Assembly (NCBI RefSeq): GCF_000513275.1
Contig: NZ_CBVJ010000020.1
Location: 1 to 64,000, forward strand
Length of the DNA stretch: 64,000 bases
Direction: 5' to 3'
Origin: Paenibacillus gorillae
Lineage (GTDB): Bacteria; Bacillota; Bacilli; Paenibacillales; Paenibacillaceae
Shown: in pieces, positions 33,966 to 44,020 of the stretch
How positions within the stretch are numbered: position 1 is the stretch's first letter
How the letters are laid out: the number at the start of each line of letters is the position of its first letter
Position numbers and translations under genes: made by a program
Notes under the pieces: generated by a model
Database searches by the model: none
What the model was told of the DNA's origin: nothing
The model's input: the letters and a program-made list of their open reading frames with translations, nothing else

Positions 33966-34200
33966 GAAAACGCAGAAAGAAAGCCAGGTAGTTTGTAGCG
34001 TTAAGGCCCTGACAGGGTCTTAAGGTGGGGAAAATGAAGTGTTCAGGGCGGGATAAGACCCCGGGAGGGTCTTATCCTTAACCGAACGCGCGAAAACGGT
34101 GAAGAAGGCAGGTGAGTCTGCAGGGCTAAGACCCTCGGAGGGTCTTATTATGTGAAAAAGGAAGCGTAGAGAACGAGTTAAAGTCCTGAGAGGGTCTTAT
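33966..34200. repeat. Four interspersed palindromes (TAAGACCCTC-GAGGGTCTTA type)
   Basis: Four copies at 34001-34023, 34051-34077, 34127-34147 and 34178-34200 share the arm AGGGTCTTA and a more or less complementary left arm. Copy 2 has an 11-bp perfect stem with a five-base loop, copy 3 a 10-bp stem; copies 1 and 4 carry mismatches. The AGGGTCTTA arms start at 34014, 34066, 34139 and 34191 (steps 52, 73, 52). Each copy is preceded by a GAAAA-led purine-rich stretch, so the unit may be about 50-75 bp. No T-tracts follow. The stretch fills the gap between the sensor kinase and comM and contains no gene. Confidence 0.8.
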
Positions 34201-34229
34201 CTTAATAAAATGTATGTACTCGCACAATA

Positions 34230-34258
34230 AGCCGGTCGCATATCCCATGCGCCCGGCT
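34230..34258 (-). terminator. Hairpin downstream of comM
   Basis: AGCCGG-CGCAT pairs with ATGCG-CCGGCT (one mismatch) around ATCCC. It lies 32 bases beyond the comM stop; on the minus strand the tail is TTATTGTG, a weak T-tract. Confidence 0.5.
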
Positions 34259-34289
34259 ATTAGCATTACTCAAGCAAGTGGTCAGCCAA

Positions 34290-35855
34290 TTAGCCGTTCA
34301 GCCTCCGGTATTGAATCGCTTCGGCCACATGCTGTGCCTCTACGGTATCGCAGCCTTCAACGTCCGCGATAGTACGCGACAGCCGCAGGATGCGGTCATA
34401 GGCACGCATGCTGATGCCAAGCGCCTCTAACGCATTTTCGAGCAGGTCGCGAGCCTCTGGAAGCAACTTAATGGAGCGGCGGAGCGAAGCGCCAGAGAGG
34501 CGTGTATCGGGACGCAGTCCTTGCGAAGCCAAGCGATGGGCTTGACGCTCCCTTGCAGACAAAACCAGCTGGCGCATATGTGCGGAGTCCATCCTGGTAT
34601 TTCCGCTGATAGGGGAAGTACCACCCTGTTGTTCAGTAGGCCTGGGAATTTCGAGCTGGAGATCGATCCGGTCGAGCAGCGGCCCGGACAGCTTGGCGCG
34701 GTAGCGGGAGATGACGGCGTCGCTGCAGATGCAGCGTTTCTCCGTCGTTTCATGCCCGGAATAGCCGCATGGGCAAGGGTTGTAGGAAACGGCGAGCATG
34801 AGCCGTGCGGGAAAATGAAATACCGCTTTCGATCTCGCGATTGTCACAATGCCGTCCTCCAGCGGTTGTCTCATCACTTCCAGCACCTGTCGTGAAAACT
34901 CCGGCAGCTCGTCGAGGTATAGCACGCCCCGATGGGCCAGTGTTACTTCTCCCGGCTTTGGCACAGAGCCGCCGCCGATGAGTCCGCCAGCGGAAATCGT
35001 ATGATGCGGCGAACGGAAGGGTACCGTCTGGATAAGGCCCTGAGCATCGGTCGACAGCTTGCCAGCCGCACTGTAAATTTTCGTAACCTCCAGCGCCTCA
35101 GCCTCGGTCAAAGGGGGTAAAATACCGGGAAGACGCCGGATCATCATCGTCTTTCCTGTTCCTGGCGGGCCAGAGAAGAGCAGGTTATGTTTGCCTGCCG
35201 CAGCAACAATGAGTGCCCGCTTGGCATGCTGCTGACCGATGACATCGCTATAGTCGCCGAAAGACTCAGACTGGGCGAATGTCGTGCTTCCGGCGACGGA
35301 ATCCCGGGAATCCGTCTGCTGAATATAGCGGAGAGCATCCCAGCCCTCACCAGTACCGCCTCCGCGCAGCTCGGCGAGCGAGTTCAAGGCATAAAGCTCC
35401 ATGCCCCCGATCCATGCTGCTTCCTTGGCGTTGCCTTGAGGCAGCAGCACCTTGAGGATGCCGCTGCGTTTGGCCTGCTCAATCATAGCCAGTACACCGG
35501 CAACAGGACGCAGCAGACCGTTCAGCGACAGCTCGCCAATCAGTATCGTTTCCTCGAACGGCTTGCCGCTGATTTGATCGCTAGCCGTCAAGATGCCTGC
35601 AGCGATAGCCAGATCAAAGGCCGTTCCTTCCTTTCGCATGTCTGCCGGAGCAAGATTGACCGTGATCCGGTCCATCGGGAAAGTAAACCCGCTGTTCTTG
35701 ATAGCGGCACGAACCCGCTCCACCGATTCTCTCACGGCAGGATCGGGCAATCCGACGATATTGACTTGCGGCAGGCCGTTTGCGATATCCACTTCAACCA
35801 ATATGCTTTTCCCCTCAACACCGAGCACACTGCTGCTTCGCATTACGCTGAACAT
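34290..35855 (-). CDS. comM: ComM/YifB-type Mg-chelatase-like AAA+ ATPase
   Basis: The 521-aa protein belongs to the YifB/ComM family; ComM of Vibrio is a hexameric helicase promoting branch migration during transformation. The N-terminal Lon-like fold shows VLGVEGKSILVEVDIANGLP. The ATPase has Walker A SGPPGTGKTM, Walker B YLDELPEF and the C-terminal Mg-chelatase domain. A cysteine cluster CPCGY...CIC is present. ATG 35855 is preceded on the minus strand by GGAGGTG nine bases away; longer upstream frame lacks similarity. dprA, another transformation gene, lies nearby. Confidence 0.94.
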   Translation of the reverse strand: MFSVMRSSSVLGVEGKSILVEVDIANGLPQVNIVGLPDPAVRESVERVRAAIKNSGFTFPMDRITVNLAPADMRKEGTAFDLAIAAGILTASDQISGKPFEETILIGELSLNGLLRPVAGVLAMIEQAKRSGILKVLLPQGNAKEAAWIGGMELYALNSLAELRGGGTGEGWDALRYIQQTDSRDSVAGSTTFAQSESFGDYSDVIGQQHAKRALIVAAAGKHNLLFSGPPGTGKTMMIRRLPGILPPLTEAEALEVTKIYSAAGKLSTDAQGLIQTVPFRSPHHTISAGGLIGGGSVPKPGEVTLAHRGVLYLDELPEFSRQVLEVMRQPLEDGIVTIARSKAVFHFPARLMLAVSYNPCPCGYSGHETTEKRCICSDAVISRYRAKLSGPLLDRIDLQLEIPRPTEQQGGTSPISGNTRMDSAHMRQLVLSARERQAHRLASQGLRPDTRLSGASLRRSIKLLPEARDLLENALEALGISMRAYDRILRLSRTIADVEGCDTVEAQHVAEAIQYRRLNG

Positions 35856-35953
35856 AACAAAAAACACCTCCAAATAGATGGATGAAGGTGCTTCCTCACG
35901 TCCAATTCGACTAATACAGTATAAACAAATCAGGTAGTACAGCTGTTGTATCC

Positions 35954-35983
35954 ATAATAAAGGATGACAGAAATAACTGTCAA
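35954..35983 (-). promoter_or_regulatory. Promoter of comM with nested dyad
   Basis: On the minus strand TTGACA (35983-35978), 18 bp and TATTAT (35959-35954) form a strong promoter about 100 bases before comM. ATCCATAATA (35950-35959) and TATTATGGAT (35984-35993) form an inverted repeat bracketing it, with an inner pair TGACAG/CTGTCA (35965-35970, 35977-35982). Read on the plus strand the same dyad is followed by T5 (35995-35999), so it could alternatively be a terminator. Confidence 0.6.
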
Positions 35984-36120
35984 TATTATGGATGTTTTTC
36001 AATATAAAAGCATTGATGGAGCGCGGTTCGTACATAATAATAACCATAGCACTGTCGAATCGGTGTCGTTTAATCTCATTTCGAGATGAAATCCATATCA
36101 AAAAACCAAAACCGGAAGGC

Positions 36121-36149
36121 TCGAAATCTAACAGGAAAGATGCTACAAT
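36121..36149 (+). promoter_or_regulatory. Probable sucCD promoter
   Basis: -35 TCGAAA (36121-36126), 17 bp, -10 TACAAT (36144-36149) preceded by TGC (extended -10). It lies 59 bases before sucC. Apart from this and the comM promoter, the 352-base gap 35856-36207 shows no gene. Confidence 0.62.
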
Positions 36150-36207
36150 AGTCAAGGATTGTGTACCTATGACTGAATTCAGTCGGTGAAATGGAGGATT
36201 TCAAACA

Positions 36208-37368
36208 ATGAATATCCATGAGTATCAAGGCAAAGAGGTCCTGAAACAGTATGGTGTAGCTGTTCCGGAAGGTAAAGTAGCATTCTCCGTTGACGAAGCG
36301 GTAGAAGCGGCAAAAGCGCTGGGCACGCCAGTCGTTGTCGTGAAAGCGCAAATTCATGCGGGCGGACGCGGCAAAGCCGGCGGCGTTAAAGTAGCAAAAA
36401 GCTTGGACGAAGTCCGTACATATGCCAGCGAAATTCTTGGCAAAGTGCTTGTGACTCACCAGACAGGTCCAGAAGGCAAAGAAGTTAAGCGCTTGCTTAT
36501 CGAGCAAGGCTGCGACATCAAGAAAGAATATTACATTGGCGTAGTTGTGGACCGCGAGACGGGACGCGTCGTCATGATGGGTTCGGAAGAAGGCGGCACG
36601 GAAATCGAAGAAGTAGCTGCACATTCTCCGGAGAAAATCTTCAAAGAAGTAATCGATCCAGCGATTGGCCTGCAAGTATTCCAAGCTCGCAAGCTGGCTT
36701 ATGCCATCAACATTCCTAATGAGCTGGTTAACAAAGCGGTTAAATTCATGATTGCTCTCTATACAGCATTCGTTGAGAAGGATTGCTCGATTGCCGAGAT
36801 CAATCCGCTCGTCGTTACTGGCGACGGCAACGTCATGGCGCTTGATGCCAAATTGAACTTTGATTCCAACGCGCTGTACCGCCGCAAAGATATCGTGGCA
36901 CTTCGCGATCTGGAAGAAGAAGATGCGAAAGAAATCGAAGCATCCAAGTACGACCTGAGCTATATCGCACTTGAAGGCAACATCGGCTGCATGGTTAACG
37001 GCGCTGGTCTTGCTATGGCTACGATGGACATCATTAAATACTATGGCGGCGACCCTGCCAACTTCCTCGACGTTGGGGGCGGTGCGACGAAAGAGAAAGT
37101 AACGGAAGCTTTCAAAATCATCCTGTCCGATGAGAACGTAAAAGGTATTTTCGTTAACATTTTCGGCGGCATCATGCGTTGCGACGTCATCGCGGAAGGC
37201 GTAATTGCAGCTGCGAAAGAGCTTGGTCTGGATCGTCCGCTTGTCGTTAGACTTGAAGGCACGAACGTAGATCTGGGCAAAAAAATGTTGAACGAATCGG
37301 GACTGAACATTGTAGCGGCGGACTCTATGGCAGACGGCGCACAAAAAATTGTCGCTCTCGTGAAATAA
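36208..37368 (+). CDS. sucC: Succinyl-CoA synthetase, beta subunit (ADP-forming)
   Basis: The 386-aa subunit binds succinate and the nucleotide in the TCA-cycle reaction succinyl-CoA + ADP + phosphate to succinate + ATP + CoA. An ATP-grasp domain begins [33 protein letters not shown] is the nucleotide loop. GGAGG precedes ATG 36208. sucD follows after 41 bases. Confidence 0.98.
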   Translation: MNIHEYQGKEVLKQYGVAVPEGKVAFSVDEAVEAAKALGTPVVVVKAQIHAGGRGKAGGVKVAKSLDEVRTYASEILGKVLVTHQTGPEGKEVKRLLIEQGCDIKKEYYIGVVVDRETGRVVMMGSEEGGTEIEEVAAHSPEKIFKEVIDPAIGLQVFQARKLAYAINIPNELVNKAVKFMIALYTAFVEKDCSIAEINPLVVTGDGNVMALDAKLNFDSNALYRRKDIVALRDLEEEDAKEIEASKYDLSYIALEGNIGCMVNGAGLAMATMDIIKYYGGDPANFLDVGGGATKEKVTEAFKIILSDENVKGIFVNIFGGIMRCDVIAEGVIAAAKELGLDRPLVVRLEGTNVDLGKKMLNESGLNIVAADSMADGAQKIVALVK

Positions 37369-37409
37369 ATTACGCGTACGAGAATTCATTAACGGGGATG
37401 TGAAATTCG

Positions 37410-38345
37410 ATGAGCATTTTGGTCAATAAAGATACAAAAGTCATCACGCAAGGGATCACAGGCGCTACTGGTCTGTTCCATACAAAAGGCGCATTGGAAT
37501 ACGGCACGCAGATGGTTGGCGGCGTAACTCCAGGCAAAGGCGGCACGAACGTCGACATCACGCTTGAAAACGGCTCCGTCGTATCGCTTCCAGTATTTAA
37601 TACAGTAGGACAAGCGGTTGCTGCTACTGGTGCTACTGCATCGGTTATTTATGTCCCTCCTGCATTTGCAGCTGATTCCATCTTGGAAGCTGTAGACGCA
37701 GGTCTTGATCTTGTCATCTGTATTACAGAGGGCATTCCAGTTCTGGACATGGTCAAAGTGAAACGTTACATGGAAGGCAGCAAAACAACGCTGATCGGAC
37801 CAAACTGCCCTGGCGTTATTACGCCGGATGAATGCAAAATCGGCATCATGCCGGGCTACATTCATGCAAAAGGCCACGTTGGCGTCGTTTCCCGCTCCGG
37901 AACGCTTACTTATGAAGCGGTTCATCAGCTGACGACCCGCGGTATCGGCCAATCTTCCGCAGTCGGCATCGGCGGCGACCCGGTTAAAGGCTCCGAGTTC
38001 ATCGACATCTTGAGCAAATTCAATGACGACCCTGATACTTATGCGGTTATCATGATCGGCGAAATTGGCGGCACGGCAGAAGAAGAAGCTGCGCAGTGGG
38101 TTAAAGCGAACATGAAAAAACCGGTTGTCGGCTTCATTGGCGGTGCAACAGCACCTCCAGGAAAACGTATGGGTCATGCTGGCGCGATTATCTCCGGCGG
38201 TAAAGGTACGGCTGCAGAGAAAATCGAAACGCTGGAAGCTTGCGGTATCCGCGTAGCGCCAACGCCTTCCGAAATGGGCTCCACGCTTGTTGCTGTACTG
38301 GAAGAGCAAGGCCTGCTTGAAAAATGCACAAACGTAGCGAAATAA
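37410..38345 (+). CDS. sucD: Succinyl-CoA synthetase, alpha subunit
   Basis: The 311-aa subunit binds CoA (Rossmann start [11 protein letters not shown]) and carries the phosphorylated His256 in [13 protein letters not shown]. Its partner is SucC immediately upstream. Length and C-terminus are typical. A terminator follows. Confidence 0.98.
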   Translation: MSILVNKDTKVITQGITGATGLFHTKGALEYGTQMVGGVTPGKGGTNVDITLENGSVVSLPVFNTVGQAVAATGATASVIYVPPAFAADSILEAVDAGLDLVICITEGIPVLDMVKVKRYMEGSKTTLIGPNCPGVITPDECKIGIMPGYIHAKGHVGVVSRSGTLTYEAVHQLTTRGIGQSSAVGIGGDPVKGSEFIDILSKFNDDPDTYAVIMIGEIGGTAEEEAAQWVKANMKKPVVGFIGGATAPPGKRMGHAGAIISGGKGTAAEKIETLEACGIRVAPTPSEMGSTLVAVLEEQGLLEKCTNVAK

Positions 38346-38380
38346 TGGAGCTTGGCTTCTATAAGCAAGACCGATAAGGT

Positions 38381-38427
38381 AAGCAACCTATCAATCCCCC
38401 TATAGGGGATAGATAGGTTGCTTTTTT
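38381..38427 (+). terminator. Terminator after sucD
   Basis: A long stem (38381-38392 with 38412-38423, plus ATCCCC/GGGGAT inside) with a CTATA loop ends in six T. It isolates sucCD from dprA. Confidence 0.93.
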
Positions 38428-38610
38428 ATGTTCAAGGCTTGAATTGCGGGCAGTATTCTGCCGATTTTCCAGTCGCTCTTCACTATTGTCCCGCGAGCGG
38501 CATGCAAAGAAGTTGTTTTCTATTATGACAGGTCGACTTGCATTCTGAGGCGCTGTAACGCACAATAGGTAAGAATGCAGGCCGAACCTCCTTATGAGAG
38601 GGTTGGTCCT

Positions 38611-39744
38611 ATGACAATTGATCATGCTAAAGCGAAAGAAATGGTCGTTCGTCTTCACGAGCTGCCGGGAGTAGGCTGGCATGCCATTCAGAAGGCGGTT
38701 GCACAAAGTCTTTGGACCAAAGCTGAGGGCATGACGGAAGCGGATTGGCTTGAAGCGGGCTTTCAACGGGCTCAGGCGCTGTCTGCTGCCGTTCGGATGC
38801 AGGAACCGATGCTCAAGGAGGATTCACCAGCCGAACGCGCCATACGGCTTGGAGCGTCCGTTATTACGCCTTATGATGACCTGTATCCAGCCGCTATGCG
38901 CCAAATGCCGCAGCCGCCATGGGTCTTATATGCGTGGGGACGGCTGGAATTATTGGAACGGCCATCTATTGCTGTTGTCGGGACACGCAATCCAACGGCT
39001 TATGGGCGCCATACAGCGGCGCAATTAGCTGAACAGCTGTCTGCGAGCGGATTGACTGTCATCAGCGGATTAGCACGTGGAATCGACGCTGTTGCCCATC
39101 AAGCCGCCCTGCAAAAAGCCGGTGGCACGATAGCGGTGCTTGCAAGCGCTGTAAATAGTTGTTATCCTTCTGAGAATAGAGAACTGTATCGACAGATCTC
39201 CGAGCAGGGTCTGCTGCTGTCCGAAACACCGATCGGCGCAAAGCTGCATCCGGGCATGTTCCCGCTCCGCAATCGCATTATCGCCGGACTGTCCCTTGGA
39301 ACGCTTGTTGTCGAAGCAGCGAAGGGAAGCGGCTCGCTTATAACTGCGGATCAAGCGGTCGAAATGTCTCGTGACGTATTTGCCGTACCGGGGCCGATAT
39401 CATCCCCAAAGAGCGAAGGGGCCAATGAGCTGATTGGGAAGGGAGCAAAGCTTGTAAGCCGCGTTGAACATATAATAGAAGAGTTTCCTTGGCTGACGGA
39501 GCAGTTGAACCGAATCTCCGGTGTAAACCGTTTGAAAAAAGGGCATTCCGCGGAAGCCGAGCAGTCCAGCTTGTCAGCAGAAGAGCGCAAATTGATCGAG
39601 ATTTTACGCGATCAGCCGCTTTCTATGAACGACTTGCACCAGATAACGGCAATCCCGTTTGGACATTTGAGCGCACTTCTGATAAATTTATGTATAAAAC
39701 GGAAAATCGAACAGCAGCCAGGATCACTTTATATAGTATTGTAA
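38611..39744 (+). CDS. dprA: DNA-processing protein DprA
   Basis: The 377-aa protein loads RecA on incoming single-stranded DNA during transformation. The Rossmann-like DprA domain shows AVVGTRNPTAYGRHTA, SGLARGIDAVAHQ and FPLRNRIIAGLS. An N-terminal SAM-like helix region and a C-terminal winged helix (about 320-377) are present. ATG 38611 has AGAGGG nine bases upstream. topA follows after 27 bases. Confidence 0.96.
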   Translation: MTIDHAKAKEMVVRLHELPGVGWHAIQKAVAQSLWTKAEGMTEADWLEAGFQRAQALSAAVRMQEPMLKEDSPAERAIRLGASVITPYDDLYPAAMRQMPQPPWVLYAWGRLELLERPSIAVVGTRNPTAYGRHTAAQLAEQLSASGLTVISGLARGIDAVAHQAALQKAGGTIAVLASAVNSCYPSENRELYRQISEQGLLLSETPIGAKLHPGMFPLRNRIIAGLSLGTLVVEAAKGSGSLITADQAVEMSRDVFAVPGPISSPKSEGANELIGKGAKLVSRVEHIIEEFPWLTEQLNRISGVNRLKKGHSAEAEQSSLSAEERKLIEILRDQPLSMNDLHQITAIPFGHLSALLINLCIKRKIEQQPGSLYIVL

Positions 39745-39771
39745 CTAGCAGTGGAGAGAGGGGGCGCCTGA

Positions 39772-41868
39772 ATGGCAGATTCACTCGTAATCGTAGAATC
39801 ACCGGCCAAAGCCAAAACCATAGGCAAATATTTGGGCAGCAAGTATATCGTAAAAGCCTCTATGGGCCATATTCGCGATTTGCCAAAAAGTCAGATTGGC
39901 GTCGAAGTGGACAATGATTTTAATCCGAAATATATTACGATTCGCGGTAAAGGCTCCGTATTGAAAGAATTGAAGGATGCCAGCAAAAAAGTAAAGCAAG
40001 TCTTTCTGGCGGCCGATCCGGATCGCGAAGGAGAAGCAATTGCTTGGCATCTGGCACACTATCTCGAGCTTGATGAGACCGATACATGCCGCGTTGTATT
40101 TAATGAAATAACGAAGCAGGCGGTCAAAGATGCGTTCAAAACGCCGCGCAAAATCAATATGGATCTTGTCAATGCGCAGCAAGCCAGACGGATCCTTGAC
40201 CGGCTCGTCGGTTATAAAATCAGTCCGCTTCTGTGGAAAAAAGTTAAAAAAGGCTTGTCCGCAGGCCGTGTACAATCGGTATGCGTAAAGCTCATCATCG
40301 ACCGGGAGAATGAAATCGACGCTTTCATCCCGGAAGAATATTGGTCAATTACGGCCAAAATGACGCAGAAAGGCGTTCCGTTCGAAGCGAAATACATTTC
40401 GATCGGCGGCCAGAAACGCGACCTCGGCAACGAACAGGAAATGCAAACGGTATTAGATGCCCTCGCAGGCAATCAGTTTACGGTTGCAGAAGTGAAAGAG
40501 AAAGAACGGCTCCGCAACCCGGCACCCCCGTTCATTACAAGCTCCTTGCAGCAGGAAGCTGCGCGCAAGCTGGGCTTCCGCGCTTCCAAGACAATGTCCG
40601 TCGCTCAGCAGCTCTATGAAGGGGTAGAATTGGGCAAAGAGGGCACGGTAGGTTTAATTACGTATATGAGAACGGACTCCACGCGTATTTCTCCGATTGC
40701 CCAAGAAGAAGCGAAAGAATATATTACCGAGAAGTACGGCGCACCGTTCTGGCCGGAACAGCCTCGCGTTTATACAAAGAAAAACAGCAATGCCCAAGAC
40801 GCTCATGAAGCGATCCGCCCAACATCCGTACTGCGCGATCCGGAAACGATGAAGCCGTTTCTGAGCCGCGATCAGCTCCGGTTGTACAAACTGGTATGGG
40901 AACGATTCGTTTCGAGCCAGATGTCTTCCGCTGTATTGGATACGATGACAGTTGACCTGTCCTCAGGTGATGTCGTTTTCCGCGCCAATGGCTCGAAAGT
41001 CAAATTCGCAGGTTTTATGAAGGTATATGTCGAGGGCAATGACGACGGTACTGAAGAGGAGCATAAGTTTCTGCCTCCGTTCGCGATTGGAGACGTCGTA
41101 ACCTCTGAGACGATCGATCCGAAGCAGCATTTCACGCAGCCGCCTCCGCGTTATTCTGAAGCACGGCTCGTAAGAACGCTGGAGGAGCTCGGTATAGGGC
41201 GGCCAAGTACGTATGCGCCAACGCTGGAAACGATTCAGAAGCGCGGATATGTTGCCATCGAGGAGAAGAAGTTCATGCCGACGGAGCTCGGAGAACTCGT
41301 TATCCAGTTGATGGAGGAGTTTTTCCCGGAAATACTCGATGCGGAGTTTACCGCCCATATGGAAGGTGACCTCGACCATGTGGAGGAAGGCAGCCAGGAT
41401 TGGGTGAAGGTGCTTGCTTCCTTCTATGAATCATTCGAGAAGCGGCTTGAAGTCGCTGAAGAGGAAATGAAGGAAATTGAAATTCAAGATGAAGTGTCCG
41501 ATGAGGTATGCGAGAAGTGCGGACGCCATATGGTATACAAAATGGGCCGTTTCGGCAAATTCCTGGCTTGCTCCGGATTTCCGGACTGCCGCAATACGAA
41601 GCCGATTGTGAAAGACATCGGTGTCACTTGCCCGAAATGCCATGAAGGCAAAATCATTGAACGCCGCAGTAAAAAAGGACGCATTTTCTACGGTTGTGAT
41701 ACATACCCGACCTGCGATTATGTGTCCTGGGATAAACCGTCCGGCAAGCCTTGCCCGAAATGCGAAGCGATGCTGGTGGAGAAAAAGAGCCGCAACGGCG
41801 GAAGACTGCAATGCCCATCTTGTGACTATTCCGAGGAATTGCCGGACGAGGATCAAGAGCAGGCATAG
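39772..41868 (+). CDS. topA: DNA topoisomerase I
   Basis: The 698-aa type IA enzyme relaxes negative supercoils. The Toprim domain starts [13 protein letters not shown] and contains [15 protein letters not shown]. The active-site Tyr is in [13 protein letters not shown] (about residue 300). Three C-terminal zinc ribbons contain CEKC/CSGFPDC, CPKC/CDTYPTC and CPKC/CPSC. GAGAGGGGG lies before ATG 39772. Length is typical for Bacillales. Confidence 0.98.
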   Translation: MADSLVIVESPAKAKTIGKYLGSKYIVKASMGHIRDLPKSQIGVEVDNDFNPKYITIRGKGSVLKELKDASKKVKQVFLAADPDREGEAIAWHLAHYLELDETDTCRVVFNEITKQAVKDAFKTPRKINMDLVNAQQARRILDRLVGYKISPLLWKKVKKGLSAGRVQSVCVKLIIDRENEIDAFIPEEYWSITAKMTQKGVPFEAKYISIGGQKRDLGNEQEMQTVLDALAGNQFTVAEVKEKERLRNPAPPFITSSLQQEAARKLGFRASKTMSVAQQLYEGVELGKEGTVGLITYMRTDSTRISPIAQEEAKEYITEKYGAPFWPEQPRVYTKKNSNAQDAHEAIRPTSVLRDPETMKPFLSRDQLRLYKLVWERFVSSQMSSAVLDTMTVDLSSGDVVFRANGSKVKFAGFMKVYVEGNDDGTEEEHKFLPPFAIGDVVTSETIDPKQHFTQPPPRYSEARLVRTLEELGIGRPSTYAPTLETIQKRGYVAIEEKKFMPTELGELVIQLMEEFFPEILDAEFTAHMEGDLDHVEEGSQDWVKVLASFYESFEKRLEVAEEEMKEIEIQDEVSDEVCEKCGRHMVYKMGRFGKFLACSGFPDCRNTKPIVKDIGVTCPKCHEGKIIERRSKKGRIFYGCDTYPTCDYVSWDKPSGKPCPKCEAMLVEKKSRNGGRLQCPSCDYSEELPDEDQEQA

Positions 41869-41897
41869 CGGACCGCAGCCTGTCTGCCACCATCTGA

Positions 41898-41920
41898 GTC
41901 CTCCCCTAACAGGGGAGGAC
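41898..41920 (+). terminator. Hairpin after topA
   Basis: GTCCTCCCC pairs perfectly with GGGGAGGAC around TAACA, with only ATTTCT behind it. It is a weak terminator or a stabilising stem. A second stem (42000-42006 with 42021-42027) lies in the leader of trmFO. Confidence 0.5.
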
Positions 41921-42060
41921 ATTTCTGCTGTGAAACCATCTCAGCATAGTTATAACCAGCCAATTATTATGCATCACAACGAATACGTTTCGCAGCACAC
42001 TGCAAAGGGCCTCAAGGCATTTTGCAGAAGCTGTCTGAACATCTATTGGAGGTACTGAAA

Positions 42061-43395
42061 TTGTCTCATACTCAAAAAGTTACTGTAATCGGAGCCGGGT
42101 TAGCCGGAAGTGAAGCCGCTTGGCAAATCGCATCTCAAGGCGTTCCGGTCGTCTTGTATGAAATGCGCCCGGAGACGAAGACGCCTGCGCATCATACGAA
42201 TCAATTCGCAGAGCTTGTCTGCAGCAACAGTCTTCGTGCAAACGGCCTGTCAAATGCAGTTGGCGTATTGAAAGAGGAAATGCGGCAGCTGGATTCACTG
42301 ATTCTGGGCTGTGCGGACCGTAACGCGGTTCCGGCAGGCGGTGCGCTTGCAGTCGACCGTGACGGCTTCTCAGGGGAAGTAACGCGTCTGCTGCACGAGC
42401 ATCCCCTTGTAGAGGTCCGCAACGAAGAGGTGAAGGAGATTCCAACGGACGGAATCGTCGTAATCGCGACTGGCCCGTTAACCGCTCCTTCGTTGTCAGC
42501 ACAGGTTAGAGATTTGCTTGGAGAAGAGTATTTCTACTTCTATGATGCGGCAGCTCCTATTATCGACAAGGATTCCATTGACATGAGCAAGGTCTATTTG
42601 GCATCCCGCTATGACAAAGGCGAAGCCGCTTACTTGAATTGTCCAATGACAGAAGAAGAGTTCAATATTTTCCATGAAGCGTTGACGACAGCGGAGAAGG
42701 CTGAGTTGAAGGATTTCGAGAAGGAAGTTTACTTCGAAGGCTGTATGCCGATTGAGGTTATGGCCAGCCGCGGCAAACAGACGGTGCTGTTCGGGCCGAT
42801 GAAGCCCGTTGGCTTGATTAATCCGCATACCGGCAAGCTGCCTCATGCCGTTATCCAGCTTCGGCAGGATAATGCTGCGGGTACATTATACAATATGGTC
42901 GGATTCCAGACGCATCTCAAATGGGGCGAGCAAAAACGGGTATTTTCCCTCATTCCAGGTCTGGAAAATGCGGAATTCGTTCGCTTTGGCGTCATGCACC
43001 GCAATACTTTCATTAATTCACCACGCGTGATGCGTCCAACCTACCAATTAAAGGACCGTGAAAACCTGTTCTTCGCCGGGCAAATGACCGGTGTTGAAGG
43101 TTACGTTGAATCTGCGGCATCCGGTCTTATCGCCGGCTTTAACGCAGCACGACTGGCCCGTGGCCTTGAGCCGCTCGTATTGCCTGTCGACACTACGCTG
43201 GGCAGTATGGCGAATTATATAACGACAGCTGACTTCAAGCACTTCCAGCCGATGAATGCCAATTTTGGCCTCTTCCCGCCGCTGGAGACGCGTATCCGCA
43301 ACAAGAAGGATAAGAACGAAGCGATCGCAAATCGGGCGCTGGAAGGAATTTCAAAGTTTAAAGAGGAACATTTTGATCATTTAGCCGTAAAGTAA
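42061..43395 (+). CDS. trmFO: Methylenetetrahydrofolate-tRNA-(uracil-5-)-methyltransferase
   Basis: The 444-aa FAD- and folate-dependent enzyme makes ribothymidine at position 54 of tRNA. The dinucleotide fold [15 protein letters not shown] is at the N-terminus; [15 protein letters not shown] and [16 protein letters not shown] are diagnostic. The start is TTG 42061, seven bases after GGAGGT. hslV follows after 58 bases; the recombinase gene codV (xerC) found between them in B. subtilis is absent here. Confidence 0.96.
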   Translation: MSHTQKVTVIGAGLAGSEAAWQIASQGVPVVLYEMRPETKTPAHHTNQFAELVCSNSLRANGLSNAVGVLKEEMRQLDSLILGCADRNAVPAGGALAVDRDGFSGEVTRLLHEHPLVEVRNEEVKEIPTDGIVVIATGPLTAPSLSAQVRDLLGEEYFYFYDAAAPIIDKDSIDMSKVYLASRYDKGEAAYLNCPMTEEEFNIFHEALTTAEKAELKDFEKEVYFEGCMPIEVMASRGKQTVLFGPMKPVGLINPHTGKLPHAVIQLRQDNAAGTLYNMVGFQTHLKWGEQKRVFSLIPGLENAEFVRFGVMHRNTFINSPRVMRPTYQLKDRENLFFAGQMTGVEGYVESAASGLIAGFNAARLARGLEPLVLPVDTTLGSMANYITTADFKHFQPMNANFGLFPPLETRIRNKKDKNEAIANRALEGISKFKEEHFDHLAVK

Positions 43396-43453
43396 GGCGT
43401 TAGCTTTAGTCTCTAGCCTAATGAAGCAAGCCAAAATCATGGAGGTGCGGAAG

Positions 43454-44002
43454 ATGGAGATGGAATTTCACGCAACGACGATATGCGCCGTGCGGCATGA
43501 AGGGAAGGGCGCTATAGCGGGTGACGGTCAGGTGACCTTCGGCAACAGCGTCGTGATGAAGAACAAAGCGAAGAAGGTACGCCGCTTGTACCGCGGTCAA
43601 GTTATTGCCGGCTTCGCGGGCTCCGTCGCCGACGCGATTACGCTCTTCGAGAAGTTCGAAGCGAAGCTCGAGGAGCATCACGGCAACTTGCAGCGTGCAG
43701 CCGTGGAGCTCGCCAAGGACTGGCGTTCGGATCGCATCCTGCGCAAGCTGGAAGCGCTGATGCTCGTCATGGATACGACAGGGCTCTTGCTTATTTCAGG
43801 CAATGGTGAAATTATCGAACCGGACGACGGCATTCTCGCTATCGGCTCTGGCGGCAATTACGCTCTATCTGCAGCAAGAGCGCTGCAAAAGCACGCTCCG
43901 CATATGGATGCGAAAGATATCGCCAAAGCATCGCTTGAAGTGGCTGCCGATATTTGCGTTTATACGAATCATAATATCATTGTCGAAGAAATCGGTTCAT
44001 AA
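43454..44002 (+). CDS. hslV: ATP-dependent protease peptidase subunit HslV (ClpQ)
   Basis: The 182-aa N-terminal-nucleophile peptidase forms the core chamber of Hsl[13 protein letters not shown] aligns with the mature TTI N-terminus of E. coli HslV, so Thr7 is the likely nucleophile after removal of a short leader; B. subtilis ClpQ instead uses an N-terminal Ser, so this needs care. [11 protein letters not shown] and [10 protein letters not shown] are conserved. ATG 43454 follows GGAGGTG. hslU is 18 bases downstream. Confidence 0.95.
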   Translation: MEMEFHATTICAVRHEGKGAIAGDGQVTFGNSVVMKNKAKKVRRLYRGQVIAGFAGSVADAITLFEKFEAKLEEHHGNLQRAAVELAKDWRSDRILRKLEALMLVMDTTGLLLISGNGEIIEPDDGILAIGSGGNYALSAARALQKHAPHMDAKDIAKASLEVAADICVYTNHNIIVEEIGS

Positions 44003-44020
44003 GAGCGGAGGAGATCAGAG

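Noticed and set aside
33966-34200. CRISPR array
   Set aside because: Repeats are palindromic throughout and diverged, intervals are unequal (27, 49 and 30 bases), only four copies exist, and no cas genes are nearby.
35992-36189. 65-aa ORF upstream of sucC
   Set aside because: Spans the sucC promoter, has no binding site and no recognisable features.
36076-37389. 437-aa frame on the minus strand over sucC
   Set aside because: Antisense shadow of sucC with many Phe/Asn/Cys runs and no start context.
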